Assembly: GCA_029959605.1 (NCBI GenBank)
Contig: JASCOC010000001.1
Span: 186,001 to 250,000, forward strand
Source: Lysobacteraceae bacterium PS02340
Lineage (GTDB): Bacteria > Pseudomonadota > Gammaproteobacteria > Xanthomonadales > Xanthomonadaceae
DNA: 64,000 nucleotides
Direction of reading: 5' to 3'
Shown in pieces: positions 36,249 to 48,068 of the stretch. The notes beneath the pieces were generated by a model. The model made no database searches. It was not told the origin of the DNA and saw nothing but the letters and a program-made list of their open reading frames with translations. The position numbers and the translations under genes are program-made. The stretch's first letter is position 1, and each line of letters begins with the position of its first letter.

Positions 36249-38807
36249 ATGACGCGAATGCCTGACCGCCGACTGCTTGCCCTCGCCCTCGCCACGGTGA
36301 TCGCCGCGCCGGCCTGGGCCCAGACGGCCGCGAACGCACCTGTTGCCGCGCCTGCGCCCGCCGCCCTGCCCCCGCTGGCACCTTCGAGCGCCAGCAGCTT
36401 CACGGTCAGTGACATCCGTGTCGACGGCCTGCAGCGCATCGGCGCCGGCACCGTGTTCACCTACTTGCCGGTCGAGCGCGGCGACACCGTCAACTCGACG
36501 CGCATCAGCGATGCGGTCCGCGCGCTGTACCGCACGGGCTTCTTCGAAGACATCCAGGTCGCGCGCCAGGGCGACATCCTCGTGTTCACGGTGAGCGAGC
36601 GCCCGGCGATCAACCGCCTCACGCTGACCGGCAACAAGGACATCAAGACCGAAGACCTGACCAAGGGTCTCAACGAGATCGGCCTGTCCGAAGGCGAGAC
36701 CTTCGACCGCCTCGACCTCGACCGCGTGACCCAGGAACTGGTGCGCCAGTACAACAACCGCGGCAAGTACAACGTCAAGATCACCCCGACCGTCTCGCGC
36801 CTCGACCGCAACCGCGTCGACATCGCGATCAACGTCGAGGAAGGCAAGGCGGCGAAGATCCGCCACATCAACATCATCGGCAACGAGACCTACGATCTCG
36901 ACACGCTGACCGACAACTGGGAATCGGGCGAGTCGAACTGGCTCAGCTGGTACCGCCGCGACGACCAGTATTCGCGCGAGAAGCTTGAGGGCGATCGCGA
37001 GAAGCTGCACAATTTCTATCTCGACCGCGGCTACATCGACTTCAGCGAAGACAGCGTCCAGGTCTCGATCAGTCCCGATAAGGCCGACATGTTCATCACC
37101 GCCGGCGTCACCGAAGGCGAGATCTACAAGGTGTCGGACGTGCAGATCACCGGCAACACGGTGCTGCCGAAGGAAGAGATCGAAAGCCGCGTCTTCGTGC
37201 AGAAGGACCAGGTCTTCTCGCGCGCGCTGCTGGAGCTGAGTTCGGACGCGATCATCGCGACGCTCGGCAACATCGGCTATGCGTTCGCACAGGTGAACCC
37301 GATTCCGGAAGTCGACCGCGAGAACCGCACGGTCGCGATCAATCTGCAGGTCGTGCCGGGCCCGCGCGTCCAGGTGCGCCGCGTCCAGTTCAAGGGCAAC
37401 AGCCGCACGTCCGACGAAGTGATGCGCCGCGAGATGCGCCAGTTCGAAGGCGCCTGGTACTCGCAGGCCGCGGTCGACCGCTCCAAGGTCCGTCTGCAGC
37501 GCCTGGGCTACTTCGAATCGGGCAGCGTCAACGTCGAAAGCCAGCCGGTGCCGGGCAGCAACGACCAGGTCGACGTGGTGTTCAGCGTCACCGAAACCAC
37601 GTCGGGCAGCTTCGTGTTCGGCCTCGGCTACTCGCAGCTCGCCGGCGTGACCACGTCGGTGCAGCTGTCGCAGAACAACTTCCTCGGCAGCGGCAACCGC
37701 GTGTCGGTGGAAGCGCAGCGCAACGTCTACCTGCAGCGCTACTCGTTCTCCTTCATGAACCCGTACTTCACTGACGGTGGCATGTCGCTGGGCTACAACC
37801 TGTGGTGGCGCGAGTTCGACAACTCCGAGTTCAACACCGCGCAGTATTCGTCGACCAGCGCCGCCGGCCAGACGATCCTGGGCATTCCGCTGACCGAGAA
37901 CGACTCGATCTCGCTGCTGCTCGGCGTCGACCGCAATCAGATCTTCACCTTCCGCGGCTCCTCGCCGGAATCGATCGTCGATTACGTCGATGCGTTCGGC
38001 TCGCGCACTTTCCATGCCTGGCGCAGCGAACTCGCCTGGGCGCGCGACACCCGCAACGACTATCTGCAGCCGACCCGCGGCATGATGCAGCGCGTTTCGC
38101 TGGAGAGCACCCTGCCCGGCTCGTCCGCCGAGTACTACAAGCTCAACTACGAGATCTCGAAGTACTGGCCGATCAACCGGCACCTGATCCTCAATACCCG
38201 CGCCGAGCTCGGCTACGGCGACAGCTACGGCAGCGACGTCGTGCGCAACGTCTGCTACACCGCGCCGACCTTCGTGGACAGCAACGGTGACGGCGTGGTC
38301 GACACGCAGGTACCCGGCGCCGCGCCGAGCGATCCCTGCGATCCGTCGTCGCCCGACTACATCCGCACGCTCACCGCCAGCGGCCTGCCGTTCTACGAGA
38401 ACTTCTACGCCGGTGGTCCGCGCTCGGTGCGCGGCTTCCGCGACAACACGCTCGGCCCGCGCGAGACCGCGCTCAACAGCTCGTTCCTGCAGCCGATCGG
38501 CGGCGCGGTGAAGACGATCGGTTCGCTGGAGATGTTCTTCCCGCAACTGATCAAGTCGCCCGCCGCGCGTATCTCGGCCTTCGTCGACTTCGGCAACGTC
38601 TACAAGGACGTCGACAGCTGGGACGCGAAGGAACTGCGCGCGTCGGCCGGTGTGGCGCTGATGTGGCGCGCACCGGTCGGCCCGATCTCGATCAGCTATT
38701 CGTACCCGCTGCGCCAGCAGAAGGAAGTCCGTGGTGGCGCCGGCGATCTGATCAAGCAGGGCGACGAAGTCGAACGTCTGCAGTTCACCTTCGGCGGCGC
38801 GTTCTGA
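36249..38807 (+). CDS. bamA: Outer membrane protein assembly factor BamA
   Basis: 852 residues: a signal peptide (cleavage after PAWAQ near 25), five POTRA domains (about 45-430; FTVSDIRVDGLQRIGAGTVF is the first) and a C-terminal 16-strand barrel with the VRGF motif (GGPRSVRGFRDNTLGP) and ending LQFTFGGAF. BamA inserts beta-barrel proteins in the outer membrane. Residues about 666-712 are an insertion before VRGF with two Cys and a DSNGDGVVD calcium-type loop, absent in E. coli BamA, while the E. coli Cys-containing loop after VRGF is shortened here. Confidence 0.96.
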   Translation: MTRMPDRRLLALALATVIAAPAWAQTAANAPVAAPAPAALPPLAPSSASSFTVSDIRVDGLQRIGAGTVFTYLPVERGDTVNSTRISDAVRALYRTGFFEDIQVARQGDILVFTVSERPAINRLTLTGNKDIKTEDLTKGLNEIGLSEGETFDRLDLDRVTQELVRQYNNRGKYNVKITPTVSRLDRNRVDIAINVEEGKAAKIRHINIIGNETYDLDTLTDNWESGESNWLSWYRRDDQYSREKLEGDREKLHNFYLDRGYIDFSEDSVQVSISPDKADMFITAGVTEGEIYKVSDVQITGNTVLPKEEIESRVFVQKDQVFSRALLELSSDAIIATLGNIGYAFAQVNPIPEVDRENRTVAINLQVVPGPRVQVRRVQFKGNSRTSDEVMRREMRQFEGAWYSQAAVDRSKVRLQRLGYFESGSVNVESQPVPGSNDQVDVVFSVTETTSGSFVFGLGYSQLAGVTTSVQLSQNNFLGSGNRVSVEAQRNVYLQRYSFSFMNPYFTDGGMSLGYNLWWREFDNSEFNTAQYSSTSAAGQTILGIPLTENDSISLLLGVDRNQIFTFRGSSPESIVDYVDAFGSRTFHAWRSELAWARDTRNDYLQPTRGMMQRVSLESTLPGSSAEYYKLNYEISKYWPINRHLILNTRAELGYGDSYGSDVVRNVCYTAPTFVDSNGDGVVDTQVPGAAPSDPCDPSSPDYIRTLTASGLPFYENFYAGGPRSVRGFRDNTLGPRETALNSSFLQPIGGAVKTIGSLEMFFPQLIKSPAARISAFVDFGNVYKDVDSWDAKELRASAGVALMWRAPVGPISISYSYPLRQQKEVRGGAGDLIKQGDEVERLQFTFGGAF

Positions 38808-38820
38808 TCCAGCGCGACCG

Positions 38821-39849
38821 ATGACCGACACGCAGACCCGCCATACCGCCGAAGCGCTCGCGCAGCGCTTCGGTCTCGTCGTCCACGGCGCGCCGGACGC
38901 TTCGGTGTCGGGCGTCGCGACGCTCGCCACGGCCACCAGTGGCCAGCTCGCGTTCCTGTCCAATCCGCGCTACCGCCCGCAGCTCGCCGAAACCGGCGCC
39001 GGCATCGTCGTGCTGCGCGAGGCGGATGCGGACGGGTATGCCGGCACCGCGCTGATCGCGAAGGATCCCTACGTCGCCTACGCGAAGATCGCCGCGCTGT
39101 TCGATCCGGTCAGCGATGCGCCCGCGGGCGTCCACGCCCTCTCGGTCGTCGATCCGAGTGCGCAGGTCGATGCGTCGGCGTCGATCGGCCCGCACGTCAG
39201 CATCGGCGCGCGCAGCGTGATCGGCGCCGGTGTGACCATCGGTGCCGGCTGCGTGATCGGCGAGGACTGCATCGTCGGCGACGGCAGCCGTCTGATCGCC
39301 CGCGTGACCCTGGTCAAGCGCGTGCGCCTGGGCGCCCGCGTGACCATCCATCCGGGCGCCGTGCTGGGATCGGAGGGCTTCGGCCTGGCGATGGACGCCG
39401 GGCGCTGGATCAACGTGCCGCAGCTCGGCGGCGTGGTCGTCGGCGACGATTGCGACATCGGCGCCAACACGACCATTGACCGCGGCGCGCTCGACGACAC
39501 CACGCTCGCCGAAGGCGTACGCCTCGACAACCTGATCCAGATCGGACACAACGTGCGCATCGGTGCGCATACCGCGATCGCGGGCTGCGTCGGCATTGCC
39601 GGCAGCACCAAGATCGGCAGTTACTGCCTGCTCGCCGGCAAGGTCGGCGTCGCCGGCCATCTCGACATCTGCGATCACGTCGTCGTCCACGCGATGACGA
39701 TGGTGTCCGCATCCATCACCGAGCCCGGCGAGTATTCCGCCGGCATTCCCGCCCAGCCCACGCGCGAGTGGCGGAAGAATGCCGTCCGGATCCGTCAGCT
39801 CGATTCGCTCGCGCGTCGCGTCACGGCGCTCGGGAAGGGGGAACCATGA
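38821..39849 (+). CDS. lpxD: UDP-3-O-(3-hydroxyacyl)glucosamine N-acyltransferase
   Basis: 342 residues, starting 13 bases after bamA with no skp gene between. An N-terminal uridine-binding domain (about 1-105) leads to the left-handed beta helix of hexapeptide repeats (ASIGPHVSIGARSVIGAGVT and onward) with the catalytic His in QIGHNVRIGAHTAI. It adds the second acyl chain in lipid A synthesis. The stop overlaps fabZ by four bases. Confidence 0.96.
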   Translation: MTDTQTRHTAEALAQRFGLVVHGAPDASVSGVATLATATSGQLAFLSNPRYRPQLAETGAGIVVLREADADGYAGTALIAKDPYVAYAKIAALFDPVSDAPAGVHALSVVDPSAQVDASASIGPHVSIGARSVIGAGVTIGAGCVIGEDCIVGDGSRLIARVTLVKRVRLGARVTIHPGAVLGSEGFGLAMDAGRWINVPQLGGVVVGDDCDIGANTTIDRGALDDTTLAEGVRLDNLIQIGHNVRIGAHTAIAGCVGIAGSTKIGSYCLLAGKVGVAGHLDICDHVVVHAMTMVSASITEPGEYSAGIPAQPTREWRKNAVRIRQLDSLARRVTALGKGEP

Positions 39850-40301
39850 CAGACGCGATCACGCTGCCGATCTACATCGACGGCGTCCACAAGCTGCTGC
39901 CGCACCGCTATCCGTTCCTGCTCGTCGACCGTGTCGTCGAGTTTGAGCACGGCAAGCGCGTGCTCTGCTACAAGAACGTCTCGGCCAACGAGGAGTTCTT
40001 CCAGGGCCATTTCCCCGGCCAGCCGGTGATGCCGGGCGTGCTCGTCGTCGAGGCGATGGCGCAGGCCGGCGGCATCCTGACCCACCTGACCAAGGGCAAG
40101 GACTGCGAAGGCAATCTGTCGTATCTGGTCAAGGTCGACGCGGCGAAGTTCTCGCGCATGGTGGTGCCGGGCGACCGTCTCGAGCTCGAAGTCACGATTA
40201 AGCGCGAGATCCGCAACATGACCATGTACAGCGGCATCGCGCGCGTGGACGGCGAACAGGCGGCCTGCGCGGAGATCCTCTGCGCCGAGGTCCCGCGCTG
40301 A
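39846..40301 (+). CDS. fabZ: 3-hydroxyacyl-ACP dehydratase FabZ
   Basis: 151 residues, starting at the ATGA overlap with lpxD. The hot-dog fold signature [14 protein letters not shown] and [20 protein letters not shown] contain the catalytic His and Glu. It dehydrates 3-hydroxyacyl-ACP in fatty-acid elongation and so competes with LpxA/LpxD for the same substrates, which explains the conserved lpxD-fabZ-lpxA order. Confidence 0.97.
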   Translation: MTDAITLPIYIDGVHKLLPHRYPFLLVDRVVEFEHGKRVLCYKNVSANEEFFQGHFPGQPVMPGVLVVEAMAQAGGILTHLTKGKDCEGNLSYLVKVDAAKFSRMVVPGDRLELEVTIKREIRNMTMYSGIARVDGEQAACAEILCAEVPR

Positions 40302-40302
40302 C

Positions 40303-41088
40303 ATGGGCACCGCGCAGGTCCATCCCAGCGCGGTCGTCGATCCCGGCGCGACGCTGGGCGAGGATGTGCGCATCGGTGCGTTCACGCTGATCGGCCCGGA
40401 CGTCGAGATCGGCGCCGGCACCATCGTCGGCCCGCATTCCAGCATCCATGGCCCGACGCGTATCGGCCGCGAGAACCACATCCACGGCCATGCGGCGATC
40501 GGCGGCGAGCCGCAGGACAAGAAGTTTGCCGGCGAGCGCGCGGAACTGGTGATCGGCGACCGCAACACGATCCGCGAATTCGTCACCATCAACCGCGGCA
40601 CCGGCGACGGCGGCGGCATCACCCGCGTCGGCGACGACAACTGGTTCCTCGCCTACACGCACGTCGCGCACGACTGCGTCGTCGGCAACCGCTGCGTGTT
40701 CTCGAACAACGCCACGCTGGCCGGCCACGTCACCGTCGGCGACCACGTGATCCTCAGCGGCTTCGTCGGCATCCACCAGTTCTGCCGGATCGGCGCGCAT
40801 GCGTTCATCGGCATGGGCGCGTTCGTCAATGGCGACGTGCCGCCGTTCGTGATGGTGGCGCAGGACGGTTACGGCCGGCCGCGCGGCATCAACGCCGAAG
40901 GCCTGAAGCGTCGTGGCTTCGACAGTGCACGCACGTCGGCGATCAAGCGTGCCTACCGCGCCCTGTACGTGTCGGGCGATTCGCTGGCCGATGCACGCGT
41001 GCGGCTGGAAGAGATGGCACAGGACAGCGAGGACGTGCGCGCGTTTCTCGACTTCATCGACGCAGGCGATCGCCCGCTGCTGCGTTGA
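40303..41088 (+). CDS. lpxA: UDP-N-acetylglucosamine acyltransferase
   Basis: 261 residues, one base after the fabZ stop. Hexapeptide repeat beta helix from residue 5 ([20 protein letters not shown]) with the catalytic His in [13 protein letters not shown] and the family feature [12 protein letters not shown]; a helical C-terminal bundle follows. First step of lipid A synthesis. lpxB begins 27 bases downstream. Confidence 0.96.
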   Translation: MGTAQVHPSAVVDPGATLGEDVRIGAFTLIGPDVEIGAGTIVGPHSSIHGPTRIGRENHIHGHAAIGGEPQDKKFAGERAELVIGDRNTIREFVTINRGTGDGGGITRVGDDNWFLAYTHVAHDCVVGNRCVFSNNATLAGHVTVGDHVILSGFVGIHQFCRIGAHAFIGMGAFVNGDVPPFVMVAQDGYGRPRGINAEGLKRRGFDSARTSAIKRAYRALYVSGDSLADARVRLEEMAQDSEDVRAFLDFIDAGDRPLLR

Positions 41089-41115
41089 CAGCTTCCGCGG
41101 CACGACGCGCCGTCG

Positions 41116-42363
41116 ATGCCGCACAATGCCACCGTGTCCAGTCCCGCGCCCGCATCCGTAGCCCTGATCGACGACCGCACGTCCGGTGCGCCGTTGCGCA
41201 TCGCGCTCGTCGCCGGCGAAGCCTCCGGCGACCTGCTCGGCGCCGGACTGATCGAACAGCTGCGCGCGCGCTATCCGCAGGCGACATTCGCAGGCGTCGG
41301 TGGCGATGCGATGCGCGCGGCCGGCATGGACACCTGGCACGACGCGTCCGAGCTCGCGATCATGGGGCTGTCGGAAGTGCTGCGCCATCTGCCGCGCCTG
41401 CTCAAGCTGCGCAGAACGGTGCGCGCGCGCCTGATCGACTGGCGCCCGGATGTGTTCATCGGCATCGATGCACCCGATTTCAATCTCGGACTGGAGCGCG
41501 CGCTCAAGGATCGCGGCATCCGCACCGTGCATTACGTCAGCCCGTCGATCTGGGCCTGGCGGCAGGGGCGTGCGGCGAAGATCGGTCGCAGCGCGGATCT
41601 CGTGCTGTGCCTGTTCCCGATGGAGCCGCCGATCTATGCGACGCATGGTGTCGACGCGCGCTTCGTCGGTCATCCGCTGGCGGAGATGGTGGCGCTGGAG
41701 CCCGATCGTGCGGCCGCGCGCGATGCGCTCGGGCTGCCGCAGGACGCGCCCGTGCTGGCGGTGTTGCCGGGCTCGCGCCTGGGCGAGATCGGCCGGCTCG
41801 GCGAGGTGTTTCTCGATGCCGCCGCGCGTGTCGCCGCCGCCCTGCCCGGTCTGCGGATCGTCGTGCCGGCTGCGAACGCCGGCTGTCGCGCCGCGATCGA
41901 TGCATTGCTCGCGCACCCGCGTTTTGCGGCGCTCGACGTGCGCGTGCTCGACGGCCAGGCGCGCGCCGCGATGGTCGCCAGCGACGTCGTTCTGCTCGCC
42001 TCCGGCACGGCGACGCTCGAAGCCTTGCTGGCCAAGCGCCCGATGGTCGTCGGCTACCGCATCGCGCCGAGCACGGCGTTCCTCGTGCGTCTCTTCAAGC
42101 TGATGCAGGTCGATCGCTTCTCGCTGCCCAACATGCTCGCCGGCCGCACGATCGCGCCGGAGTTCATGCAGGAAGACTGCACGCCCGAACACCTGTCCGC
42201 CGCGGTGCTGCACTGGTTCCGCGATCCGGCCGCCGCGGATGCGCTGCAGCCGGTCTACCGCGATCTGCATCTGCAGCTGCGCCAGGGCGCATCGGCGACC
42301 GCAGCCGATGCGGTCGCGCGCCTTGCCCTGCCCGCGCTGCCTGCACCGGCACGGACACCATGA
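41116..42363 (+). CDS. lpxB: Lipid-A-disaccharide synthase
   Basis: 415 residues from the ATG at 41116; the first 28 residues (before [20 protein letters not shown]) are longer than in E. coli Lpx[34 protein letters not shown] and [10 protein letters not shown] are the conserved motifs of family GT19. It joins UDP-diacylglucosamine and lipid X. The stop overlaps the rnhB start by four bases (ATGA). Confidence 0.95.
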   Translation: MPHNATVSSPAPASVALIDDRTSGAPLRIALVAGEASGDLLGAGLIEQLRARYPQATFAGVGGDAMRAAGMDTWHDASELAIMGLSEVLRHLPRLLKLRRTVRARLIDWRPDVFIGIDAPDFNLGLERALKDRGIRTVHYVSPSIWAWRQGRAAKIGRSADLVLCLFPMEPPIYATHGVDARFVGHPLAEMVALEPDRAAARDALGLPQDAPVLAVLPGSRLGEIGRLGEVFLDAAARVAAALPGLRIVVPAANAGCRAAIDALLAHPRFAALDVRVLDGQARAAMVASDVVLLASGTATLEALLAKRPMVVGYRIAPSTAFLVRLFKLMQVDRFSLPNMLAGRTIAPEFMQEDCTPEHLSAAVLHWFRDPAAADALQPVYRDLHLQLRQGASATAADAVARLALPALPAPARTP

Positions 42364-43001
42364 CCCGTCGCCTGCGCATCGCCGGTGTCGACGAGGCCGG
42401 GCGTGGCCCGCTGGCCGGCCCGGTCGTCGTCGCCGCCGTGATCCTGCATCCGAAGCGCCCGATCGACGGCCTCGACGATTCGAAAAAGTTGACGGAGAAA
42501 CGCCGCGAGGCGCTGTATCCGCAAATCGTCGAGCGCGCACTCGCATGGCGGGTCGAGTTCGTCGATGTCGACGAGATCGACCGCATCAACATCTTCCAGG
42601 CGACGATGGTCGGCATGGCGCGTGCGGTCCAGGCGCTGGCGCCCACCGCCGAGCGCGTGCTGATTGACGGTAACCGTCTGCCGCGCGGCCTGCCCTGCCC
42701 TGCACGCGCGATCGTCGGCGGCGATGCGATCGAGCAGTCGATCATGGCGGCCTCGATCCTCGCCAAGGTCGCGCGCGATCGCGCGATGGTCGAACTGCAT
42801 GCGCAGTTTCCCGATTACGGCTTCGACCGGCACAAGGGCTACAGCGCACCGACGCATCTCGCCGCGCTGCAGGCGCACGGCCCCTGCGTGCATCACCGCC
42901 GCAGCTTCGCGCCGGTGTCGCGTCTGCTGCCCGACGCCGTGTCCGATGCCATCGCCGAACCCGCGACCCTGGACCTGTTCGCCGAGCCGTTGCCGGCCTG
43001 A
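42360..43001 (+). CDS. rnhB: Ribonuclease HII
   Basis: 213 residues. The catalytic opening [18 protein letters not shown] gives Asp and Glu; [20 protein letters not shown] and YGFDRHKGY complete the family pattern. It removes ribonucleotides embedded in DNA. Translationally coupled to lpxB, and followed by dnaE after 145 bases, the usual order in gammaproteobacteria. Confidence 0.96.
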   Translation: MTRRLRIAGVDEAGRGPLAGPVVVAAVILHPKRPIDGLDDSKKLTEKRREALYPQIVERALAWRVEFVDVDEIDRINIFQATMVGMARAVQALAPTAERVLIDGNRLPRGLPCPARAIVGGDAIEQSIMAASILAKVARDRAMVELHAQFPDYGFDRHKGYSAPTHLAALQAHGPCVHHRRSFAPVSRLLPDAVSDAIAEPATLDLFAEPLPA

Positions 43002-43146
43002 ACTTCAGCGCCCGAGGCTCACGACTGAACCGTTCCCGGTGGGCCGGCACACACCCGCCGCGCCAGAGCGCGACCCGCGCTGTGTCAAGCCTTGTCCGGC
43101 CCCCGCCCCGGCCCTAACCTGACCCTCCGGTCGCCACGCCCCTGCA

Positions 43147-46100
43147 ATGTCCGCGCGCTTCGCCCACCTCCACGTCCACAGCGAATATTCGCTCTCCGAT
43201 TCGACGATCCGGATCAAGGAGCTGGTCAAACGCTGCGCCGCGCTCGACCAGCCGTCGGTCGCGCTGACCGACCGCAACAACCTGTTCGCGCTGGTCAAGT
43301 TCTACAAGGCGGCCGAGGGCGCCGGCATCAAGCCGGTGATGGGCGCGGACATCTCGCTCGCCGAAGGCGATGAACCGGCTTCGACGCTGACCCTGCTGTG
43401 CCGCGACCACGACGGCTATTTGTCGCTGTCGCGCCTGCTCACGCGTGCGTGGATGGAAGGCCATCGCACCGATGGCGTCGTCGTGCGCCCGGACTGGCTG
43501 CGCGAGGCGAACACTGGCCTGTTCGCGATCGCCGGTCGCCACGGCCCGGCGGCGAAGCTGCTGGCCGGTGGCCGCGACGATCTCGCGCGGCAGTGGTACG
43601 CGCAATGGCGCGACGTCTTCGACGATCGCCTGTTCCTGCAGCTCACCCGCTGCGGCTTCGACGACGAAGCCGTGCACAACGCGCTCGCGCTGCAGGTCTC
43701 GTCCGATCTCTCGCTGCCGGTGGTCGCCGGCAACGACGTGCGCTTCCTCGATGCCGACGGCTTCGATGCGCACGAGGCGCGCGTGTGCATCTCGACCGGC
43801 CGCGTGCTCGACGATCCGCGTCGTCCGAAGCTCTACACGCGCGAGCAGTACCTGAAGTCGGCCGACGAGATGGCCGCGCTGTTCTCCGACGTGCCCGATG
43901 CGATCGACAACACGCTCGCGCTCGCGCAGCGCTGCAATCTCGAACTGCGCCTGGGCACCTATTACCTGCCCGCGTATCCGGTGCCCAGCGAACACACGCT
44001 CGATACCTGGATCCGCGCGCAGTCGCACGAGGGCCTGGTCGAGCGTCTGGAGAAGTATCCGGTCGCGGCCGGCCACACACGCGAGAGTTACGTCGAACGG
44101 TTGAACGTCGAGCTCGACGTGATTTGCAAGATGGGGTTCCCGGGCTACTTCCTGATCGTCTCGGACTTCATCAAGTGGGCCAAGGAACACGACATCCCGG
44201 TCGGTCCCGGCCGTGGTTCGGGCGCCGGCTCGCTGGTCGCGTGGGCGCTGAAGATCACCGACATCGATCCGCTGCCCTACGACCTGCTGTTCGAGCGCTT
44301 CCTCAATCCCGAACGCGTGTCGATGCCCGACTTCGACATCGACTTCTGCATGGACCGCCGCGACGAGGTCATCGACTACGTCGCCGCGAAATACGGCCGC
44401 GACCGCGTCAGCCAGATCATCACCTACGGCACCATGGCCGCGAAGGCCGTGGTGCGCGATACCGGCCGTGTGCTCGGCTATCCCTACGGCATGGTCGACG
44501 GCATTTCCAAGCTGGTGCCGCCGACGCTGGGCATCGGTCTGGAAGACGCGCTGGGCCGCACCGACAAGTCGCGCAGCGACGATGCCTGGCGCTCCGATGA
44601 ACTGATCGCGCGCTACAACGACGAGGACGACGTCCACGACCTGCTCGATCTCGCCCTGCAGCTCGAGGACCTGACCCGCAACGCCGGCAAGCACGCCGGC
44701 GGCGTGGTCATCGCACCGTCGCCGCTCAGCGATTTCTGCCCGCTGTTCGCCGAACACGACGAAGGCGGCCGCGGCCGCAATCCGGTCACCCAGTTCGACA
44801 AGGACGACGTCGAGACGATCGGCCTGGTGAAGTTCGACTTCCTCGGTCTGCGCACGCTCACGATCATCGACTGGGCGGTCAAGGCGATCAACGCGCGCCG
44901 CGCGACCGCGGGCGAGGATCCGCTCGACATCGCCGCGCTGCCGCTCGACGACATCGAGAGCTACAAGCTCTTCGCGCGTGGCGACACGGTCGCGGTGTTC
45001 CAGTTCGAATCGCGTGGCATGCGCGAGCTGCTCAAGCGCGCGCAGCCCGACACGTTCGAGGACATCATCGCGCTCGCCGCGCTGTTCCGTCCCGGCCCGC
45101 TGGGTTCGGGGATGGACAAGGAATGGGTCGACCGCAAGCACGGCCGCACGGACGTGAGCTATCCGCATCCGTCGCTGGAGCCGGTGCTCTCGCCGACCTA
45201 CGGCGTCATCGTCTACCAGGAACAGGTGATGCAGATCGCCCAGGTCCTGGCGGGCTATTCGCTGGGCGGCGCGGACATGCTGCGCCGCGCGATGGGCAAG
45301 AAAAAGCCCGAGGAGATGGCCAAGGAGCGCGCCAAGTTCGAAGCCGGCGCGGCGGCGAACGCCGTGGACCCGGTCCAGGCCACGCAGATCTTCGACCTGA
45401 TGGAGAAGTTCGCCGAGTACGGCTTCAACAAGTCGCATTCCGCGGCCTACGCACTGGTCGCCTACCAGACCGCGTGGCTGAAGGTGCATTACCCGGCCGA
45501 GTTCATGGCCGCGGTGCTGTCGTCGGACATGGACAACACCGACAAGGTCACCGGCTTCCTGACCGAAGCGCGGACGATGGGCCTGGACGTGCTGCCGCCC
45601 GACGTCAACGCATCGGCCTACATGTTCGAGGCGATCGATCCGCAGACCATCCGCTACGGACTCGGCGCGGTGAAGGGCGTGGGCCGTGGCGCGTGCGAGA
45701 ACATCGTCGAGGCGCGCGTGCATGCCGGCGTGTTCCCCGATCTGCTGGATTTCTGCCGCCGCGTCGACTCCTCGCGCCTCAACAAGCGCACCCTCGAAGC
45801 GTTGATCAACGCCGGTGCACTTGACGCACTCGGCAAGAACCGCGCGTCACTGATGCTGCAGCTGCCCGAGGCGCTGAAGGCGACCGACCAGCTCGCGCGC
45901 AACCGCAGCGCCGGCATCGTCGACATGTTCGGCAGCAGCGTCGGCGACAGCGATGCGCTGCACATCGATCTGCCCGAGTGCGAGGAATGGCCGCTCAAGC
46001 AGAAGCTCGACGGCGAACGCGACACGCTGGGCCACTACCTCAGCGGCCATCCGCTCGATCCGTATCGCGACGAACTGCAGGCGCTGGTCGGCACGGATCT

Positions 46101-46677
46101 CGGCCAGCTCGACAGCCTGTGGGCAGCGCGCGACCAGAAGGGCGGCGGAAACAGCTGGCGCCCGGAAACGCAGGTGATCATCGCCGGCCAGGTCGGCGCG
46201 ATGCGCAAGCGCGGTGACTCGCAGGCCTTCGTGCTGCTGGAAGACGGCCGCGGCCGGCTCGAGTGCGGCTTCTTCGCCGATGCCAGCAGCGAGTACGCGC
46301 ACCTGCTGACGCGCGACCGCATCCTGATCGTCGAAGGCGGTCTGCGCGAGGACGAGTTCAGCGGCGGCTTCGCGCTGCGGGTGAAGCGCTGCTGGGATTT
46401 CCACACCGTGTGCCCGGAGCATGCCCGCCGGCTGTCGCTGCGCCTGGACCTGCGCGTGCCCGGCACGCTGGCACGCGTGGAACAGGTGCTGGCCCAGCAT
46501 CGCCCCGGCAAGACGCCGCTGCGTCTGGACCTGCTGCTGGAAGCCGGCAGCGCCGGCACGCTGGACGTCAACGGCTCGCACTCGGTGCGCGTGGATGCCG
46601 AACTGCCCGGTACCCTGCGGGCCCAGGCCGGCGTGCGCATCGCAAGACTGGACATCGCCAAGCCCTGGGCCAACTGA
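43147..46677 (+). CDS. dnaE: DNA polymerase III subunit alpha
   Basis: 1176 residues, about the length of E. coli DnaE1. PHP domain (1-280, [19 protein letters not shown]), palm with [12 protein letters not shown] and the catalytic [16 protein letters not shown], fingers, a clamp-binding-like VDMFG (about 920), and a C-terminal OB fold ([16 protein letters not shown]). It is the replicative polymerase. The stop codon is directly followed by the inverted-repeat element described separately, so no ordinary terminator follows the gene. Confidence 0.98.
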   Translation: MSARFAHLHVHSEYSLSDSTIRIKELVKRCAALDQPSVALTDRNNLFALVKFYKAAEGAGIKPVMGADISLAEGDEPASTLTLLCRDHDGYLSLSRLLTRAWMEGHRTDGVVVRPDWLREANTGLFAIAGRHGPAAKLLAGGRDDLARQWYAQWRDVFDDRLFLQLTRCGFDDEAVHNALALQVSSDLSLPVVAGNDVRFLDADGFDAHEARVCISTGRVLDDPRRPKLYTREQYLKSADEMAALFSDVPDAIDNTLALAQRCNLELRLGTYYLPAYPVPSEHTLDTWIRAQSHEGLVERLEKYPVAAGHTRESYVERLNVELDVICKMGFPGYFLIVSDFIKWAKEHDIPVGPGRGSGAGSLVAWALKITDIDPLPYDLLFERFLNPERVSMPDFDIDFCMDRRDEVIDYVAAKYGRDRVSQIITYGTMAAKAVVRDTGRVLGYPYGMVDGISKLVPPTLGIGLEDALGRTDKSRSDDAWRSDELIARYNDEDDVHDLLDLALQLEDLTRNAGKHAGGVVIAPSPLSDFCPLFAEHDEGGRGRNPVTQFDKDDVETIGLVKFDFLGLRTLTIIDWAVKAINARRATAGEDPLDIAALPLDDIESYKLFARGDTVAVFQFESRGMRELLKRAQPDTFEDIIALAALFRPGPLGSGMDKEWVDRKHGRTDVSYPHPSLEPVLSPTYGVIVYQEQVMQIAQVLAGYSLGGADMLRRAMGKKKPEEMAKERAKFEAGAAANAVDPVQATQIFDLMEKFAEYGFNKSHSAAYALVAYQTAWLKVHYPAEFMAAVLSSDMDNTDKVTGFLTEARTMGLDVLPPDVNASAYMFEAIDPQTIRYGLGAVKGVGRGACENIVEARVHAGVFPDLLDFCRRVDSSRLNKRTLEALINAGALDALGKNRASLMLQLPEALKATDQLARNRSAGIVDMFGSSVGDSDALHIDLPECEEWPLKQKLDGERDTLGHYLSGHPLDPYRDELQALVGTDLGQLDSLWAARDQKGGGNSWRPETQVIIAGQVGAMRKRGDSQAFVLLEDGRGRLECGFFADASSEYAHLLTRDRILIVEGGLREDEFSGGFALRVKRCWDFHTVCPEHARRLSLRLDLRVPGTLARVEQVLAQHRPGKTPLRLDLLLEAGSAGTLDVNGSHSVRVDAELPGTLRAQAGVRIARLDIAKPWAN

Positions 46678-46818
46678 GAACCTGTCCAATGTCCTGCTGC
46701 GCTTGCCGGCTGGCGCGCGTGCGGTGCTCTGAATGCTCACGTACCGTGTGTACGCTGCGCTTCCTGCGCGCCGCCTCACACCATCAGGCTGCGCTCGCGA
46801 CGGACCTTGAACAGGTTC
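46678..46818. repeat. 141-bp element with terminal inverted repeats at the dnaE stop
   Basis: The ends are inverted copies: the first 17 bases (46678-46694, GAACCTGTCCAATGTCC) and the complement of the last 17 (46802-46818, GAACCTGTTCAAGGTCC) match at 15 of 17. Inside are further complementary stretches (GGCGCGC/GCGCGCC; CGTACCGTGTGTACG), so the whole unit can fold back. It starts on the base after the dnaE TGA. I see no second copy in the window and no open frame in it. It fits a non-autonomous mobile or intergenic repeat unit. The following 197 bases (46819-47015) are the accA leader, where I see nothing definite. Confidence 0.65.
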
Positions 46819-47015
46819 CTCGCGCGCGCAAACGGCGCCGCATCCGGCTTCGCAACATCCGCCAACATGCGGCGATCTGCGATCCAGACGCCCTCGTACG
46901 GCCTCATCGGGCGCTCTCCGCTAGACTGTCGCCCTTTCCGGCTCCGGCCGGGCCCGCGTGGCGCACCGCGCCCGGGTCCGCACCGCGGCCGCCTCCCAAC
47001 GGATGGCTCTCCCGA

Positions 47016-47975
<960 letters not shown>

Positions 47976-48068
47976 TCCGCGCACGGCCCGTAGGCGCCTG
48001 TCCGACCTTCAGCGGTTCTTCCGGGACGCGTGGCAGACTCGTCGCTCACTCGACGAATGGATGCCTCG

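Noticed and set aside
43114..45723. An 869-codon frame opposite dnaE.
   Set aside because: Shadow of dnaE, without any recognisable motif.
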